Part shown: positions 50,711-62,340 of the stretch, piece by piece
How the letters are laid out: every line of letters begins with the position of its first letter
How positions within the stretch are numbered: the stretch's first letter is position 1
From: Chrysophaeum taylorii
Lineage: Eukaryota; Sar; Pelagophyceae; Pelagomonadales; Pelagomonadaceae
Assembly: GCA_029834535.1 (NCBI GenBank)
Contig: JAQMWT010000092.1
Location: 22,363 to 86,362, forward strand
Reading direction: 5' to 3'
DNA: 64,000 nt
Made by a program: the position numbers and the translations under genes
The notes under the pieces: generated by a model
What the model saw: only the letters and a program-made list of their open reading frames with translations
What the model was told of the DNA's origin: nothing
The model's database searches: none

Positions 50711-51478
50711 ATGTCGTCGAAGGGAATCACTGTGGTGTACGCGACGCGCGGCGGCATGGGAGATGTCGGCAAGTTCGCCGCACTCCACGCACTCGCTCAT
50801 GGCAACAACGTTCGCGTGGTGGCGCTGTCGTCGGGCAAGGAGGAAGGATCTGATCTCGGGTGCGACGTCGACGTAACCGACGCCGATCTGCGCGACGACG
50901 TCAAGCGACGGCTCGAGGCGGCGCAGCACGAATTTTCGCATGTCGACGTTGACGACCCGGACGAGGCGCGGACTGCGCTCGAGGGAGCGCTGGAAAACAC
51001 TGGTGCCGTCGTCGCTTGCGTCGGCAACCGACAGATCTCGATGTCGCGCTGGGGCGGTGCCGCGATGGAAATTCTCGTTGGGGCGATGGGAACCAAGGGC
51101 GTTAAACGCCTCGTCCTCCTCTCCTCGTTCGGACTCACTGACGACAACGTCTCCGGTTACTGGATCGTCCGCGTGATGTGGGCTGCCATGCTCCGTACGA
51201 TACTCGGGACCGCACGCCGCGACCTCCTGCAACTGGAAGCGGCCGCAACGTCCTCCGACCTCGACTACCTCATCGTCAGACCCGTCGGCCTCGACCCGCG
51301 AGCACCACCTAAAGGCACGTGGACCATAATCCGCTCCAACGACCGCGGGTCTATCCCTGGCCTCAGCATCTCCAAGTCCGACGTCGGGACCTTCATGCTG
51401 CAGGAGGCACAAAACCCAACCTTACACAACGAGACTCTTCTCATCGTCCCTTCCATGTCCGCCGAGTCCTCCTCTTGA
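50711..51478 (+). CDS. NmrA-like NAD(P)-binding atypical SDR
   Basis: 255 residues, single exon. The Rossmann loop G14-x-x-G17-x-x-G20 lies in VVYATRGGMGDVGKFAALHAL. The second strand (NNVRVVALSS), the AVVACVGN strand, VKRLVLLSSFG and the DYLIVRPVGLDPRA element match the NAD(P)-binding PF13460/NmrA-like group, to which complex I subunit NDUFA9-like and plant TIC62-like proteins belong. The catalytic Tyr-x3-Lys of classical SDRs is not evident, so it may sense NADPH rather than catalyse. There is no obvious targeting peptide. Downstream begins repeat-rich DNA. Confidence 0.85.
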   Translation: MSSKGITVVYATRGGMGDVGKFAALHALAHGNNVRVVALSSGKEEGSDLGCDVDVTDADLRDDVKRRLEAAQHEFSHVDVDDPDEARTALEGALENTGAVVACVGNRQISMSRWGGAAMEILVGAMGTKGVKRLVLLSSFGLTDDNVSGYWIVRVMWAAMLRTILGTARRDLLQLEAAATSSDLDYLIVRPVGLDPRAPPKGTWTIIRSNDRGSIPGLSISKSDVGTFMLQEAQNPTLHNETLLIVPSMSAESSS

Positions 51479-52907
51479 AATCTCGAATGCCCTTACCGTT
51501 TTGCTCGTGTTCCCTATGTGCTGCCCCTTGGTGAGCTCTGCTGGCAGTTAAATGCGATGATGCTTCGGTCTTGTGTGATGGGAAGGAGGCAATATAAATA
51601 TGCGCGGGATGTAGCGCCTCCGTGCAATGGCGCAAATAACTGCGCGATGTTCATGAGTCTGTCTACTAAACGTCTCCTGCGTCACCAACGTCTTGTTGCA
51701 GGAATGCGCCTCGGCCCGTGTGCATTTCCTCGAACAAAAGCCGTAAGAAATTCTTCTGTGAGCAGAGAAGAATCGTGGGGGAAATGGACGTGAGCAAGGT
51801 ATGGTCCTGTTGATAGCGCTAGCCTCTTGAAGTCGTGCGGGCGCCGCCGACACATCGTGTGAAACGAAAGATCTCGGAGATCTTATTACCTTGTAGCGCG
51901 AACTTATTTATTACCGTAAAAGAGAGGGGCGCACTTGTAAAAAAGGGGGTGACAAACTTTAATTTTCCCCTCTGGGAAGCGTCAAAGAGGGAGCCCGCCG
52001 AGGGCACGATCATAGTGTACGCGAGAGTCGGGGGCGAGACGAGCGAGACGCTGGGGATTCCAAGCCGACCGTCGCATGCGGTGCGGGGGAGTTGCACGTG
52101 ATTCTCGACTCCGCTGACACTGAGAAACAAATATGAGCCTGATCTCAAAAGAGCATCGGAGGTTGGAGGTAGAGGCGCCGGTTGGTGTAGTCCAAGTGCC
52201 GGCGCCGGGTTTGGCTATATAAAAGTACCAGTCTCGAGAATCAAACGCGAAGACGTCCCCTTGTCCGATCCCCCCTTGCTCGCTTGCGAATCGCAGTGCC
52301 TCGTTGACATTGCTTTTGAGGTTACAACACTTGTGCTCCTGGGCGGCTCCCTCCTCATGACTCCACACACACCCAGCCACCGCCCTCCTTGCCTCGGAGA
52401 CGCCACTCCTCCGTTCAAAAGTAGCCGGCTGGTCTTTATGGGAAGTGCGGAAGCGCGGAGTGCCGTGTCGGAGAGAGGGCACCCGGAAGGTATTATGGCG
52501 GGAGAGCCGGGTTTTCCAACGAGCCGAGGAGCAGGCGAAGAGAGGAGAAGGCCTGCCCGCAGGATGTACACTTCATGCCGCCGGGCGTTCGACTGACGGA
52601 GGTTGCTTTCGAGCCCGGGCGGCCTGGGTCGCCCGAGCGGAGGGTTTTTTATTAAAGTCGACAGCTAAAAAAGGAAGTGTGGTGGTGTGGGATTAGTTCG
52701 TAGTTTGGGAAGGTTCGCGTGGCAGATCAGGAGAGTTGGTCAAAATATCTGATCTTACCAAGAAGATGAGGGTTTGTTTCTTTGCCTCGGCGCAGCGGGC
52801 CGATGACCGAACACTGAAACAACCCGTCTATGGACTGTCTTGGTCCCTTCTAGCTCCTCTCAACAGGCGGGGGCGCCAGGGTGAGTTTGAAAGACGCTAG
52901 GTTTGGC
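51479..52907. other. Repeat-containing intergenic region
   Basis: No recognised gene. The stretch 52528-52555 resembles, inverted, the repeat at 31936-31971. A GGGTTTTTTATTAAAGTCGAC element at 52643-52663 resembles that at 37154-37170. A long minus-strand frame (51982-52482) has no known domain. Confidence 0.4.
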
Positions 52908-53861
52908 TCAAAGTTGGGCTATGCGCTGGTGACGCCCTCGGGCTTCTTCGGGTACTTTCGGCTCTTGTATGTATTCTCTGTAGCCGGACCGCCAGACGCC
53001 GGAGCTTTTGTAGACGTGTATGTAAAGGGTTCCTTGTGGCCTTTTTGCGCCATCAAACTCTATGCTCAGGTACGCTGGGCAGAGTCTACGGCGTCTAGTT
53101 TCGGTGTTGATGGCTGGCGAGGTTTGCAGGGGACTCAGAGGCACACGGTGCTGAGGGGGTGCAGTGAGCATGCCAGCAAGCTTTTCGGTCTCGGCCTTGT
53201 CGTCGACTCGGAATATGTCCGCCTGCCGTCAAAGATAATGACACTGGATCCGTCGCGCTTCATCTCCCCCGAGGCATCGAGACGTACAATCTTCGGCGCC
53301 CAAACTGTTCCTTTGACGAGGGCCTGGGCATGCGCGATGACAGTCTCCTTGAAGATCGGACTTCATCTCGCAGTCCTTGATGGCGATGGCAACGACCTTG
53401 TCCTCGCACTCCTCGGGGTTATTACCTTGCGGGTCGATAGTCTTGGCCCCATCAACAACGTAGGCGTTAATCATGCTCTCAGTCCACACTGCTTCTTTGA
53501 CGTAGAGCCGGTTTCACTCCTTGATGATCGCATAGAGCCCGCACGTCGCACCCATCGCCTCGAGAACGGACCAATCCATCCACGCATCGATGATCCATTT
53601 ACCGCGCCGCGTCTTGAGTGGCTCCTGTGGTTAGACCGCCGGCGCCGGTGGTAGCTCTGACGTCAACCGCGCCTGCGCCGTGATCGACGCCACCGCATCG
53701 TCGGAAATCCGAAGCTTTTTGAAGAGCTTGTAGACTGGTTTACCCGAAAGCTCCCCGAACTGCGGTCGCTCCTCCACGCCTCGTTTCAAGGCGTTGGAGA
53801 CCGTTCCCTCGATGGCGATGACGCGAACCGCCGCCGCACGGATGAGGTGGTGCGTGTCCAC
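52908..53861 (-). pseudogene. Unidentified degraded coding region
   Basis: On the minus strand one frame runs from 53861 to 52908 with only three or so in-frame stops and good GC-type codon use: AIEGTVSNALKRGVEERPQF, then WIIDAWMDWSVLEAMGATCG, MINAYVVDGAKTIDPQGNNP and FRVDDKAETEKLAGMLTAP. Between 53390 and 53250 a second frame reads more naturally (APKIVRLDASGEMKRDGSS), which suggests an extra frameshift. An uninterrupted frame on the + strand over the same span (52881-53654) lacks an ATG start and is probably its shadow. I do not recognise the family; it could come from a transposon or an old transferred gene. Confidence 0.4.
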
Positions 53862-54133
53862 CTTCGGGAGGAGGACTCGCCCGGCGCATGGCGCGTCGGA
53901 AAAAAAGCTGGGCTAGTTCAGGTTTCGGAGTTGACGTCCAGTTTACTACGTTCAGGTTACCCAGCGCAGGGTTTAGGAGTAAACTCAAAGGCTCGATGTC
54001 GGAGCGTACGCCAATCAAAGCGGCTTATGTATTGGCGGGGGTGATGATTTCAAAAGGAGAGTGGGTTATACATGGGGTCGAGTGGGAAGGACGGAAGCCT
54101 AGCGCAGGGTTAGTGATTTCGTTGTAGTTGGGG
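53862..54133. other. Short region without recognised content
   Basis: No gene or clear repeat. It leads into the Helitron-like cluster. Confidence 0.35.
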
Positions 54134-54376
54134 TCCTAACTACTAATCGACAGATGTTTGTCTGTTTGTCTGTTTGTCTTTAAATGTCGACTGCTAAGAG
54201 GGGGGTGTGTGTGGGGAGCATGAAGGATGTGGGTGGGTTTGTGGGGTATGAAGGATGTGCCTGACGGGCGGAGGTAAGTACGCGGGACCTAGTCGGGGTC
54301 ATCGCCGAGGCGTGGGGCTGGCGGAGAGAGGACGGGGACGTTTGTCTGTTTGTCTTTAAATGTCGACTTCTAAGAG
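54134..54376 (+). mobile_element. Helitron-like fragment H3 (5' part)
   Basis: It starts TCCTAACTACTAATCGACAG with the GTTT/GTCT tract, then TTTAAATGTCGACTGCTAAG and a GTGTGTGTGGGG-rich segment related to the one in H2. It is followed by a second TTTAAATGTCGACTTCTAAG. No helicase part. Its right limit is uncertain. Confidence 0.5.
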
Positions 54377-54589
54377 TAGGGTCGGATAAGAAAACGAGAC
54401 TAGCCCGCGCCGCAACGACGGGTCCTACAACGCGTGGGCTTTTTCCTTTTTTTGCGTGAGGGGACGAAAGGATGCCGACTTCACTATGGGGACTAGTTCC
54501 ATCGCGACGATCTCGCGGCGTGGCGGTACATACTGCTTGAGTACAAATGAACATAGCTCAGCGATCCGTTGAGTATGCCTTAGTACAAA

Positions 54590-55384
54590 CAAGTGCAGGC
54601 CAGTAAGTTCACCTAGTCCCAATCTCTAACCCCAGTAAGTTCACCTGGTCCCAGTAAGTTTCATATAAGTTCACCTGGCCAGTAAGTTCACCCAGCTCAC
54701 ACCAACTCCTTTGAGCTCGTCGCTCTCGCCTCCGCCAATCTAAGCTGCTTTGATCCGCACGCGCCGCCAACCTTTGAGTTTACTCTAAAAACCCTTTACT
54801 CTAAAATCCCCAGTATGTTCACACCTGGTCCCAGTTTCACCTGGTCACTCAGTTCACCTAGTCCCAATCTCAAACCCCAGTAAGTTCACGTGGTCCCAGT
54901 AAGTTCACCTACCGTGCGCGTGTAGACGCCGGGAGGGGGCTTATCGGTATTGCGCAGCACGTGTGGGGTAGGGTGGAGTCGTCGACTCAGAAGAGGATAT
55001 CCTCGGGGTTGCCGATCGACAGAGAGCCACGTAGAGCTGGACGTGGCAGAAGACGGGCTTCGCCAAGAGGACGCCGACCTCGCGGGGCGTCTGGCCCTGG
55101 CTCTTGGTGATCGTTTGGCGTCGGCGGGCCTTACGGGATACAGGTTGGAGGAGCCTCGGTGACAACGACACGATCGATCATGTCCGCGGTCATGCGCGCG
55201 TTGTCAGCATCGACAACATCGTTTCGACGGGGCGTGAGAATGGCGCGCTGAAAGCCGCCGCGGCTCGTGGAAATAGTCTGCGAGGTCGCCGTAGACGGCT
55301 TGGAGGATCACTGTCTGGCTCTCTCACGCCTACCTGATCCTTACTCTCGCGCCTACCTGATCCTTACCCTAAATCGAGGGACAA

Positions 55385-55419
<35 letters not shown>

Positions 55420-55444
55420 AACATCTGTCGATTAGTAGTTAGGA
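54590..55444 (-). mobile_element. Helitron-like element H4 (internally deleted)
   Basis: Minus strand. The 3' end is GGCCTGCACTTG next to T (54590), and the 5' end is TCCTAACTACTAATCGACAG (55444). It carries the CCAGTAAGTTCACCT units and the helicase motif VI part. A deletion near 55181 removes the NLDPSHGHCNGTRY region seen in H1. Confidence 0.7.
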
Positions 55445-55534
55445 CTGAAACATAGTTAACGGCTCGTACGAACTTTCTTATCCGACCCTGCTAAGAGGGG
55501 GGTGTGTGTGGGGAGCATGAAGGATGTGGGTGGG

Positions 55535-56613
55535 TCCTAACTACTAATTGACAGATGTTTGTCTGTCTCTTTGTCCCTCGATTTAGGGTAATGATCAGGT
55601 AGGCCCGAGAGTAAGGATCAGGTCGACGCGAGGCCAGACAGTGATCCTCCAAGCCGTCTACGGCGACCTCGCAGACTATTTCCACGAGCCGCGGCGGCTC
55701 TTTCAGCGCGCCATTCTCACGCCCCGTCGAAACGATGTTGTCGATGCTGACAACGCGCGCATGACCGCGGCCTTTTTTTCCCGGAGACGAGGCGTCGGAG
55801 TTCTTTTCGGCTGACTAGGCTGGGTCGGAAGACGACGCCTCGCTCTTTACAGTAGAGTTTTCAACTCCCTGACAACCAACGGGATGCTGACTTTGAGCGC
55901 GAGCTTAAGGTCTTCGAAACCTCGACCCGTCGCACGGCCACTGCAACGGTACCAGATACATGATCGATCGTGTCGTTGTCACCGAGGCTCCTCCAACCTG
56001 TATCCCTCAAGCCCCACCGACGCCAAACGATCAACAAGAGCCAGAGGCAGACGCCCCGCAAGGTCGGCGTCCTCTTACCCAAGCCCGTCTTCTGCCACTT
56101 CCAGCTCTACGTGGCTCTCTGTCGATCGGCAACCCTGAGGATACGCTCTTCTGAGTCGACGACTCCGCCCTACCCCACACGTGCTGCGCAATACCTATAA
56201 GCCCCCTCCCGGCGTCTACACGCGCACTGTAGGTGAGTTTACTGGGCCAGGTGAACTTACTGAGGTTTGAGATTGGGACTAGGTGAACTTAGTGACCAGG
56301 TGAACTAACTGGGATCAGGTGAACTTACTGGGGGTTTAAGAGTAAACTCAAAGGTTAGCGGCGTGTGCGGATCAAAGCGCCTTAGATTGGCGGAGGCGAG
56401 AGCGACGAGCTCGAAGGAGTGGGTGTGAGCTAGGTGAACTTACTGACCAGGTGAACTTATATGAAACTTACTGGACCAGGTGAACTTACTGGGGTTAGAG
56501 ATTTGGACTAGGTGAACTTACTGACCAGGTGAACTTATATGAAACTTACTGGGATTAGGTGAACTTACTGGGGTTAGAGATTGGGACTAGGTGAACTTAC
56601 TGGCCTGCACTTG
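55535..56613 (+). mobile_element. Helitron-like element H5
   Basis: + strand, 1,079 bp: 5' TCCTAACTACTAATTGACAG and 3' GGCCTGCACTTG then T. It has the whole helicase remnant with frameshifts and an expanded set of AGGTGAACTTACTGG units in the 3' part. Its 5' end faces that of H4 across about 90 bp. Confidence 0.75.
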
Positions 56614-56626
56614 TCGACACGTTCGT

Positions 56627-57585
56627 CAGTGAGTTCACCTAGTCCCAATCTCTAACCCCAGTAAGTTCTGCGTAAACCCACTCGTGCTCACACCACTCCT
56701 TCGAGCTCGTCGCTGCCGCCTCCGCCAATCTAAGCTGCTTCGATCCGCACACGCCGCTAATCTTTGAGTTTACTCTTAAACCCCCAGTAAGCTCACCTGG
56801 TCCCAGTAAGTTCACCTGGTCACTATATTCACCTAGTCCCAAACCCCAGTAAGTTCACCTGGTCCCAGTAAGTTCACCTACAGTGCGCGTGTAGACGCCG
56901 GGAGGGGGCTTATCGGTATTGCGCAGCACGTGTGGGGTAGGGTGGAGTCGTCGACTCAGAAGAGCATATCCTCGGGGTTGCCGATCGACAGAGAGCCACG
57001 TAGAGCTGGACGTGGCAGAAGACGGGCTTCGCCAAGAGGACGCCGACCTCGCGGGGCGTCTGGCCCTGGCTCTTGGTGATCGTTTGGCGTCGGCGGGCCT
57101 TACGGGATACAGGTTGGAGGAGCCTCGGTGACAACGACACGATCGATCATGTATCTGGTACCGTTGCAGTGGCCGTGCGACGGGTCGAGGTTGCGAAGAC
57201 TTTAAGCTCGCGATCAAAGTCAGCATGCCGTTGGTTGTCAGGGAGTTCAAAACTCGACTCTTGAGAGCGAGGCGTCGTCTTCCGACCCAGCCTAGTCAGC
57301 CGAAAAGAACTCCGACGCCTCGTCTCCGGGAAAAAAAGGCCGCGGTCATGCGCGCGTTGTCAGCATCGACAACATCGTTTCGACGGGGCGTGAGAATGGC
57401 GCGCTGAAAGAGCCGCCGCGGGTCGTGGAAATAGTCTGCGAGGTCGCCGTAGACGGCTTGGTGGATCACTGTCTGACTCTCGCGCCTACCTGATCCTTAC
57501 TCTCGCGCCTACCTGATCCTTACCCTAAATCGAGAGACAGACAGACAAACAAACAGACAAACATCTGTCGATTAGTAGTTAAAGA
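56627..57585 (-). mobile_element. Helitron-like element H6 (3' truncated)
   Basis: Minus strand. The 5' end is TCTTTAACTACTAATCGACA (57585). The 3' terminal GGCCTGCACTTG is missing. It directly abuts H7. Confidence 0.7.
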
Positions 57586-58617
57586 CAAGTGCAGGCCAGT
57601 AAGTTCACCTAGTCCCAATCTCTAACCCCAGTAAGTTCACCTAATCCCAGTAAGTTGACCTGGTCAGTAAGTGCACCTAGTCCAAATCTCTAACCCCAGT
57701 AAGTTCGGTGTAAACCCACTCGTGCTCACACCACTCCTTCGAGCTCGTCGCTCTCGCCTCCGCCAATCTAAGCTGCTTTGATCCGCACACGCCGCTAACC
57801 TTTGAGTTTACTCTAAAACCCCCAGTAAGTTCACCTGGTCCCAGTAAGTTCACCTGGTCACTATATTCACCTATCCCAATCTCAAACCCCGGTAAGTTCA
57901 CCTGGTCCCAGTAAGTTCACCTACAGTGCGCGTGTAGACGCCGGGAGGGGGCTTATCGGTATTGCGGAGCACGTGTGAGGTAGGGTGGTGTCGTCGACTC
58001 AGAAGAGCATATTCTCGGGGTTGCCGATCGACAGAGAGCCACATAGAGCTGGACGTGACAGAAGACGGGCTTGTGGGCAAGAGGACGCCGACCTCGCGGG
58101 GCGTCTGGCCCTGGCTCTTGGTGATCGTTTGGCGTCGGCGGGCCTTACGGGATACAGGTTGGAGAAGCCTCGGTGACAACGACACGATCGATCATGTATC
58201 TGGTACCGTTGCAGTGGCCGTGCGACGGGTCGAGGTTGCGAAGACTTTAAGCTCGCGATCAAAGTCAGCATGCCGTTGGTTGACAGGGAGTTGAAAACTC
58301 GACTGTAAAGAGCGAGGCGTCGGCTTCCGACCCAACCTAGTCGGCCGAAAAGAACTCCGACGCCTCGTCTTCGGGAAAAAAAGGCCGCGGTCATGCGCGC
58401 GTTGTCAGCATCGACAACATCGTTTCGACGGGGCGTGAGAATGGCGCGCTGAAAGAGCCGCCGCGGGTCGTGGAAATAGTCTGCGAGGTCGCCGTAGACG
58501 GCTTGGAGGATCACTGTCTGGCTCTCGCACCTACCTGATCCTTACTCTCGCTCCTACCTGATCCTTACCCTAAATCGAGGGACAGACAAACAAACAAACA
58601 AACAAACAAACAGACAG
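57586..58617 (-). mobile_element. Helitron-like element H7, cut by copia copy 2
   Basis: Minus strand. The 3' end is CCTGCACTTG (57586), joined with no spacer to the 5' TC of H6. Its own 5' region ends in (AAAC)n/GACAG, where copia copy 2 is inserted at 58618. It has an open helicase remnant like H1 (AILTPRRNDVVDADNARM). Confidence 0.7.
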
Positions 58618-58713
58618 TGTGAAGAAGCTATGACACTTACCCCTGCACCACGTATCCAGTATCCTTACGTCTTTCTCCTATCGCTAGTCTAACGCCTCAT
58701 ACCATTCGTAACA
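58618..58713 (+). repeat. 5' LTR of copia copy 2
   Basis: 96 bp, TGTGAAGAAGC to CGTAACA, matching the copy 1 LTRs throughout as far as I can compare by eye. Confidence 0.95.
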
Positions 58714-58742
58714 TGGTAGCAGGTGTTCATGGTAGCAGCTGG
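58714..58742 (+). other. Duplicated primer-binding region, copia copy 2
   Basis: TGGTAGCAGGTGTTCA (58714-58729) followed by TGGTAGCAGCTGG (58730-58742). Copy 1 has only the second. The extra 16 bp repeat the TGGTAGCAG start of the primer-binding site. Confidence 0.75.
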
Positions 58743-58840
58743 TGTCCGTCACGGTCGCACGACCGCTTGACTTCCCGGACAACAGCGACTCCTCCTCGGC
58801 TTCAGTTCCTTGCTACGTGTTCGGTTCGTTATCGTTTATC

Positions 58841-59821
58841 ATGTCCTCGATCGAAATTAAGGATAGCAAGCTTTCGCAAAAACTCGATGCTTTCAGCGGT
58901 GAGCGACATCTTTTTCACCCTTGGGCCCGGCGCTTGGAAAACATGATCATTTCCACCGGTGATCGCATTATCTTGACCACTGACATTTGGACTAGCATTT
59001 CCGCTTCTGGCTGCTCTGAAGAAGAATTTGGTCTCAAGCAGCAACGCTGGTACAGTGCACTCTTCATGGCACTACCAATGCATGATACTGATCGTGCGGA
59101 TATCCGTGAAAACCGCGATATGAACTTCACGCGGCTTTACAAACGCATTACTGATGTTTACATGGGTCATGGAGATCGTGTCGCTCAGTCTGCAATTGCT
59201 TCATTGCATTCCTTGGTGTGCAATAACATCGATGAACTTGAGTCCTTTCTTAACAAGTTCATCACTGGTGTTCAAGTTGCTCGGCATCATCAAGATTTCC
59301 CTGACTCAACATTGCAGCTGCTCCAAACGAAAATCCCCGACTCGCTCTTGTCTAAAGATCTCATTGCACTTGATCCTAAATTGCGCACATATGATGGTTT
59401 CGTTGATCGCCTCCACAGTAAAGTTTTTGATTATCTTCAGACCAAGTCTATGCACGTCCATGCTACGTTCCGTGAAAGTCCCCGTCATCGTGAACGTTCC
59501 AACTTTTATGGTCGCCATCCTTCTGAAAAGTATTTTCATCGCTTCAATGCTTTGCGCTCTCAACAACGTTCTAGCCCACGCCCCTCTTTTCGATCATCAT
59601 TCCGTCACCCACCTTCATCTTCACGTGGTTTTCATCGCAAGCGCCAACGCCATACTGATCTTTGTCACTTTTGTGGTATTCCTGGCCATCACCAGAATGA
59701 TTGTCATAAGCGTCAGCGCTATTTGCTCTCAAGCTACCGCCCGCCCACGGCATCAACACCAATACCCACGTCGGTTGCATTCCCAATACCCACCTCGGTC
59801 CACTCCCCAATACCCACCTAG
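58841..59821 (+). CDS. Copia copy 2 gag
   Basis: Frame of about 326 residues from ATG 58841 (MSSIEIKDSK). The copia gag helical domain is continuous through DSTLQLLQTKIPDSLLSKDL and DYLQTKSMHVHATF, then a basic Arg/Ser-rich stretch and the knuckle CHFCGIPGHHQNDC. It ends shortly after in a Pro/Thr-rich segment owing to a 2-bp difference from copy 1. This is the more complete gag of the two copies. A three-base deletion relative to copy 1 removes one residue (DSTALQ versus DSTLQ). Confidence 0.8.
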   Translation: MSSIEIKDSKLSQKLDAFSGERHLFHPWARRLENMIISTGDRIILTTDIWTSISASGCSEEEFGLKQQRWYSALFMALPMHDTDRADIRENRDMNFTRLYKRITDVYMGHGDRVAQSAIASLHSLVCNNIDELESFLNKFITGVQVARHHQDFPDSTLQLLQTKIPDSLLSKDLIALDPKLRTYDGFVDRLHSKVFDYLQTKSMHVHATFRESPRHRERSNFYGRHPSEKYFHRFNALRSQQRSSPRPSFRSSFRHPPSSSRGFHRKRQRHTDLCHFCGIPGHHQNDCHKRQRYLLSSYRPPTASTPIPTSVAFPIPTSVHSPIPT

Positions 59822-62340
59822 GCCCCATCCACCCTTCTACCAACACCATCTTTTCATCCCCAATCCACCCTTGCCGCCATCTCAATCCTCTCCGCCGCTT
59901 CTTGCGTTGCCACCCTCCACCACACCCTCTGTCCCGCCTTCCACCGCTGTCACCCTTCCTGACCCATCCCTTTCTGCACCCACCTACCCGTCCTACAATT
60001 TCCACCTTCTTTCCATCTCCCCCTCCATTCACCAAGTCCTTTCCTCCACCAACGCCCTTACCGCTCTGCTCACCGCTCGTGAGCGTGACTACCTTCACAG
60101 CACCAACCTTCGTCTCGTTGTCTATGATACCGGCGCCAACGTCAGCCTTTTAATTCTCCCGCTGGCTTCACTGACCTGGACAACACTCAACAGCATTCCA
60201 TCACTTCTGCTATCGGCACTGGCTCTGTTTCCGGTTCTGGCACTGCTCACTTAACGTTCCCTTCAATTGGTCCTCTTGACAATCGTGGTCTTCCTTCTCC
60301 TGCACCCACTCTCTCCGCCCCTCATGGTATACATGTCGCGTTTCCGCATACCCTCATCTCTCCTGGCCTTGGTGACAAACGGATTCTTTCGGATCATTCC
60401 CTTGAACAAGTTGGTTACGATTGCCACACCATTCAGGCCGTTGATCCTGCTTATCCGCAACGTATTTTACGTCACCGCCAAACGCATCACGTTATTCCCC
60501 TGCTTCGTCGCTGTGGTCTTCTTTTGATCGTCTGTTGGATCGGCAATACGACCGCTGCGCCCTACACGGACTACGTTTCACCTTTTGTGGCATTTTCTTC
60601 TTCCCCTCGTGTCCATGATCCTTGTGCGTTTCCCGCTGTGTCTCAACGCACTCAACTAACTTTCGATCTTTGGCATGCTCGTCTTGGTCATTATAGTCCT
60701 GCCTATCTTCGGCGTTTGTCTTCTCTTGCTGTTGGCGCACCGTTTTCCCGAGCTCCGCGTCGCTTTCTTTTGTCCTGCTTGTGCTCTCGGTAAAATGCAT
60801 GCTGCGCATGTTGGCCAACGTAAAGCTCATGCTTCCACTTCGTCTCCTTCCTCCGAGCCTTTGTCTCGTCCACGTGCCGTTGCGCCCTATCTTATTATCC
60901 ACGCCGATCTCATGTTTGCTGGCGTCCCATCCTACATATATCACGATCGCGCGATCCTCACGTTTGTCGATGATCATACGCGCCGCCGCACGCGTTACTT
61001 TGCTCCACGACACGATGCCCTTACGAACGCTCGACAACTCGAACTTTTTCTGTCTACCGTGGTTCGCCCATTCGGATATCGCGTTGCCCTCATCTACACC
61101 GATCGTGACCGCTCTCTTATGGGCCAATTCGAAACCTTCTGTCTGGGCAACAATATTGCGCTTCGGCGCGCTCCGGCAGCACAGTCCAAAACTTCACAGG
61201 CTCACGCTTTTTCCGGTGTTGTGGAACGCTCTCATCGCGCAACCGCGGATATTACTCGCACTCTTTTGGTACATGCGCACCGTCCACCTGATTTTTGGCG
61301 TTGGGCCATGGAAACGGCTGACTTCATCTCTGAGCGTATGCCAAATGCCTCTAATCCTGGATATATGACGCCATATGAAATGCTACATGAAACACTCCCG
61401 CGTGTCGATTTTCTTCGTGTTTGGGGCTGTCCTGCTGCAATTCTCACTGGCGACAAATGGCCTACCAAAGCTATAACCGGTATCTTCATTGGGTATCCCT
61501 CTGCAGGCCCTGGATATCGCATATTGCTTCAACGCCCCACAGGTCCTGTCATCCACACCTCGATTGATGTTGTTTTTGACGAAAATTTCGCTCTGCGTAA
61601 GTCACTGTCCACCCAACCCCTTCCTCCGTCTCTCGTGGATTCTCGTTTTCCTGACTTGTTTTATTACGACCCTCGTCTATCTTCGGCCGTCAACCCAATA
61701 TCCTCTGTTTTTGATGCTCCGGAGCCGGCCTTATCGGGACTGATCACCCCACAAACGTCACTGCCTACAATGTTACCGGCCAATACGAAACGTGCACCAT
61801 TACGTCGTGCCAAACGGGGCCGACCGCGCAAAGTCGACAAATCAACAAACTTTTTTACGGGCCATGTTTCATCCTGTTACAATGTTGATACGGGCCATTC
61901 TCATGTTGATACGGGCCATTCTGATGTTGATACGGGCCATTATGTTGATACGGGCCATTCTGATGTTGATACGGGCCATTATGTTGATACGGGCCATTCT
62001 GATGTTGATACGGGCCATTCTGATGTCGATACGGGCCATTCTGTTTCCTCTGTCGCTTCTGTTTCCCCCTGTCACTCTTTGTATGTCTCTTCTGTTAGCT
62101 TTCGTTTGTTAGTTCATTATGTCTTCCTTCCCCTTTGTTTAGCTAACACCCTTGTTGATCCTCATGCACACGTTTATTACTCTGCTTCCGAAGAAATGTC
62201 CCAGTATTCAGACCTTGACGAAACTACTATCACTTCCACCCATTTACGTGAAGCTTTAGCTCCGACCAATCCTGAGCGTCCTGGCTGGTTGCAAGCCATC
62301 GCTAAAGAATACAGCTCTCTTGGTCAACTTGGTTGTTGGG
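59722..62340 (+). pseudogene. Copia copy 2 protease-integrase-linker region (frameshifted)
   Basis: The protease site VVYDTGANVSL lies at about 60118. A long frame from 60675 carries ALGKMHAAHVGQRKAH, HADLMFAGVPSYIYHDR, YTDRDRSLMGQF and GVVERSHRATAD (integrase D,D,E) and then the IN tail, without interruption to the VDTGH repeats. In front of it the zinc-finger part (WHARLGHYSPAYL) is in another frame, since CCGTTTTCCC and TTCTTTTGTC each have one T fewer than in copy 1. The integrase core is thus intact here but broken in copy 1. Confidence 0.8.
61882..62041 (+). repeat. VDTGHSD minisatellite inside pol, copy 2
   Basis: Eight tandem VDTGH(S/Y) units, GATGTTGATACGGGCCATTC-type, in frame with the integrase frame before them. 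One unit shorter than copy 1. Confidence 0.9.

Noticed and set aside
52881-53654. 257-codon + strand frame
   Set aside because: It opens with GTG rather than ATG, and codon use favours the opposite strand, so it is probably the shadow of the minus-strand pseudogene.
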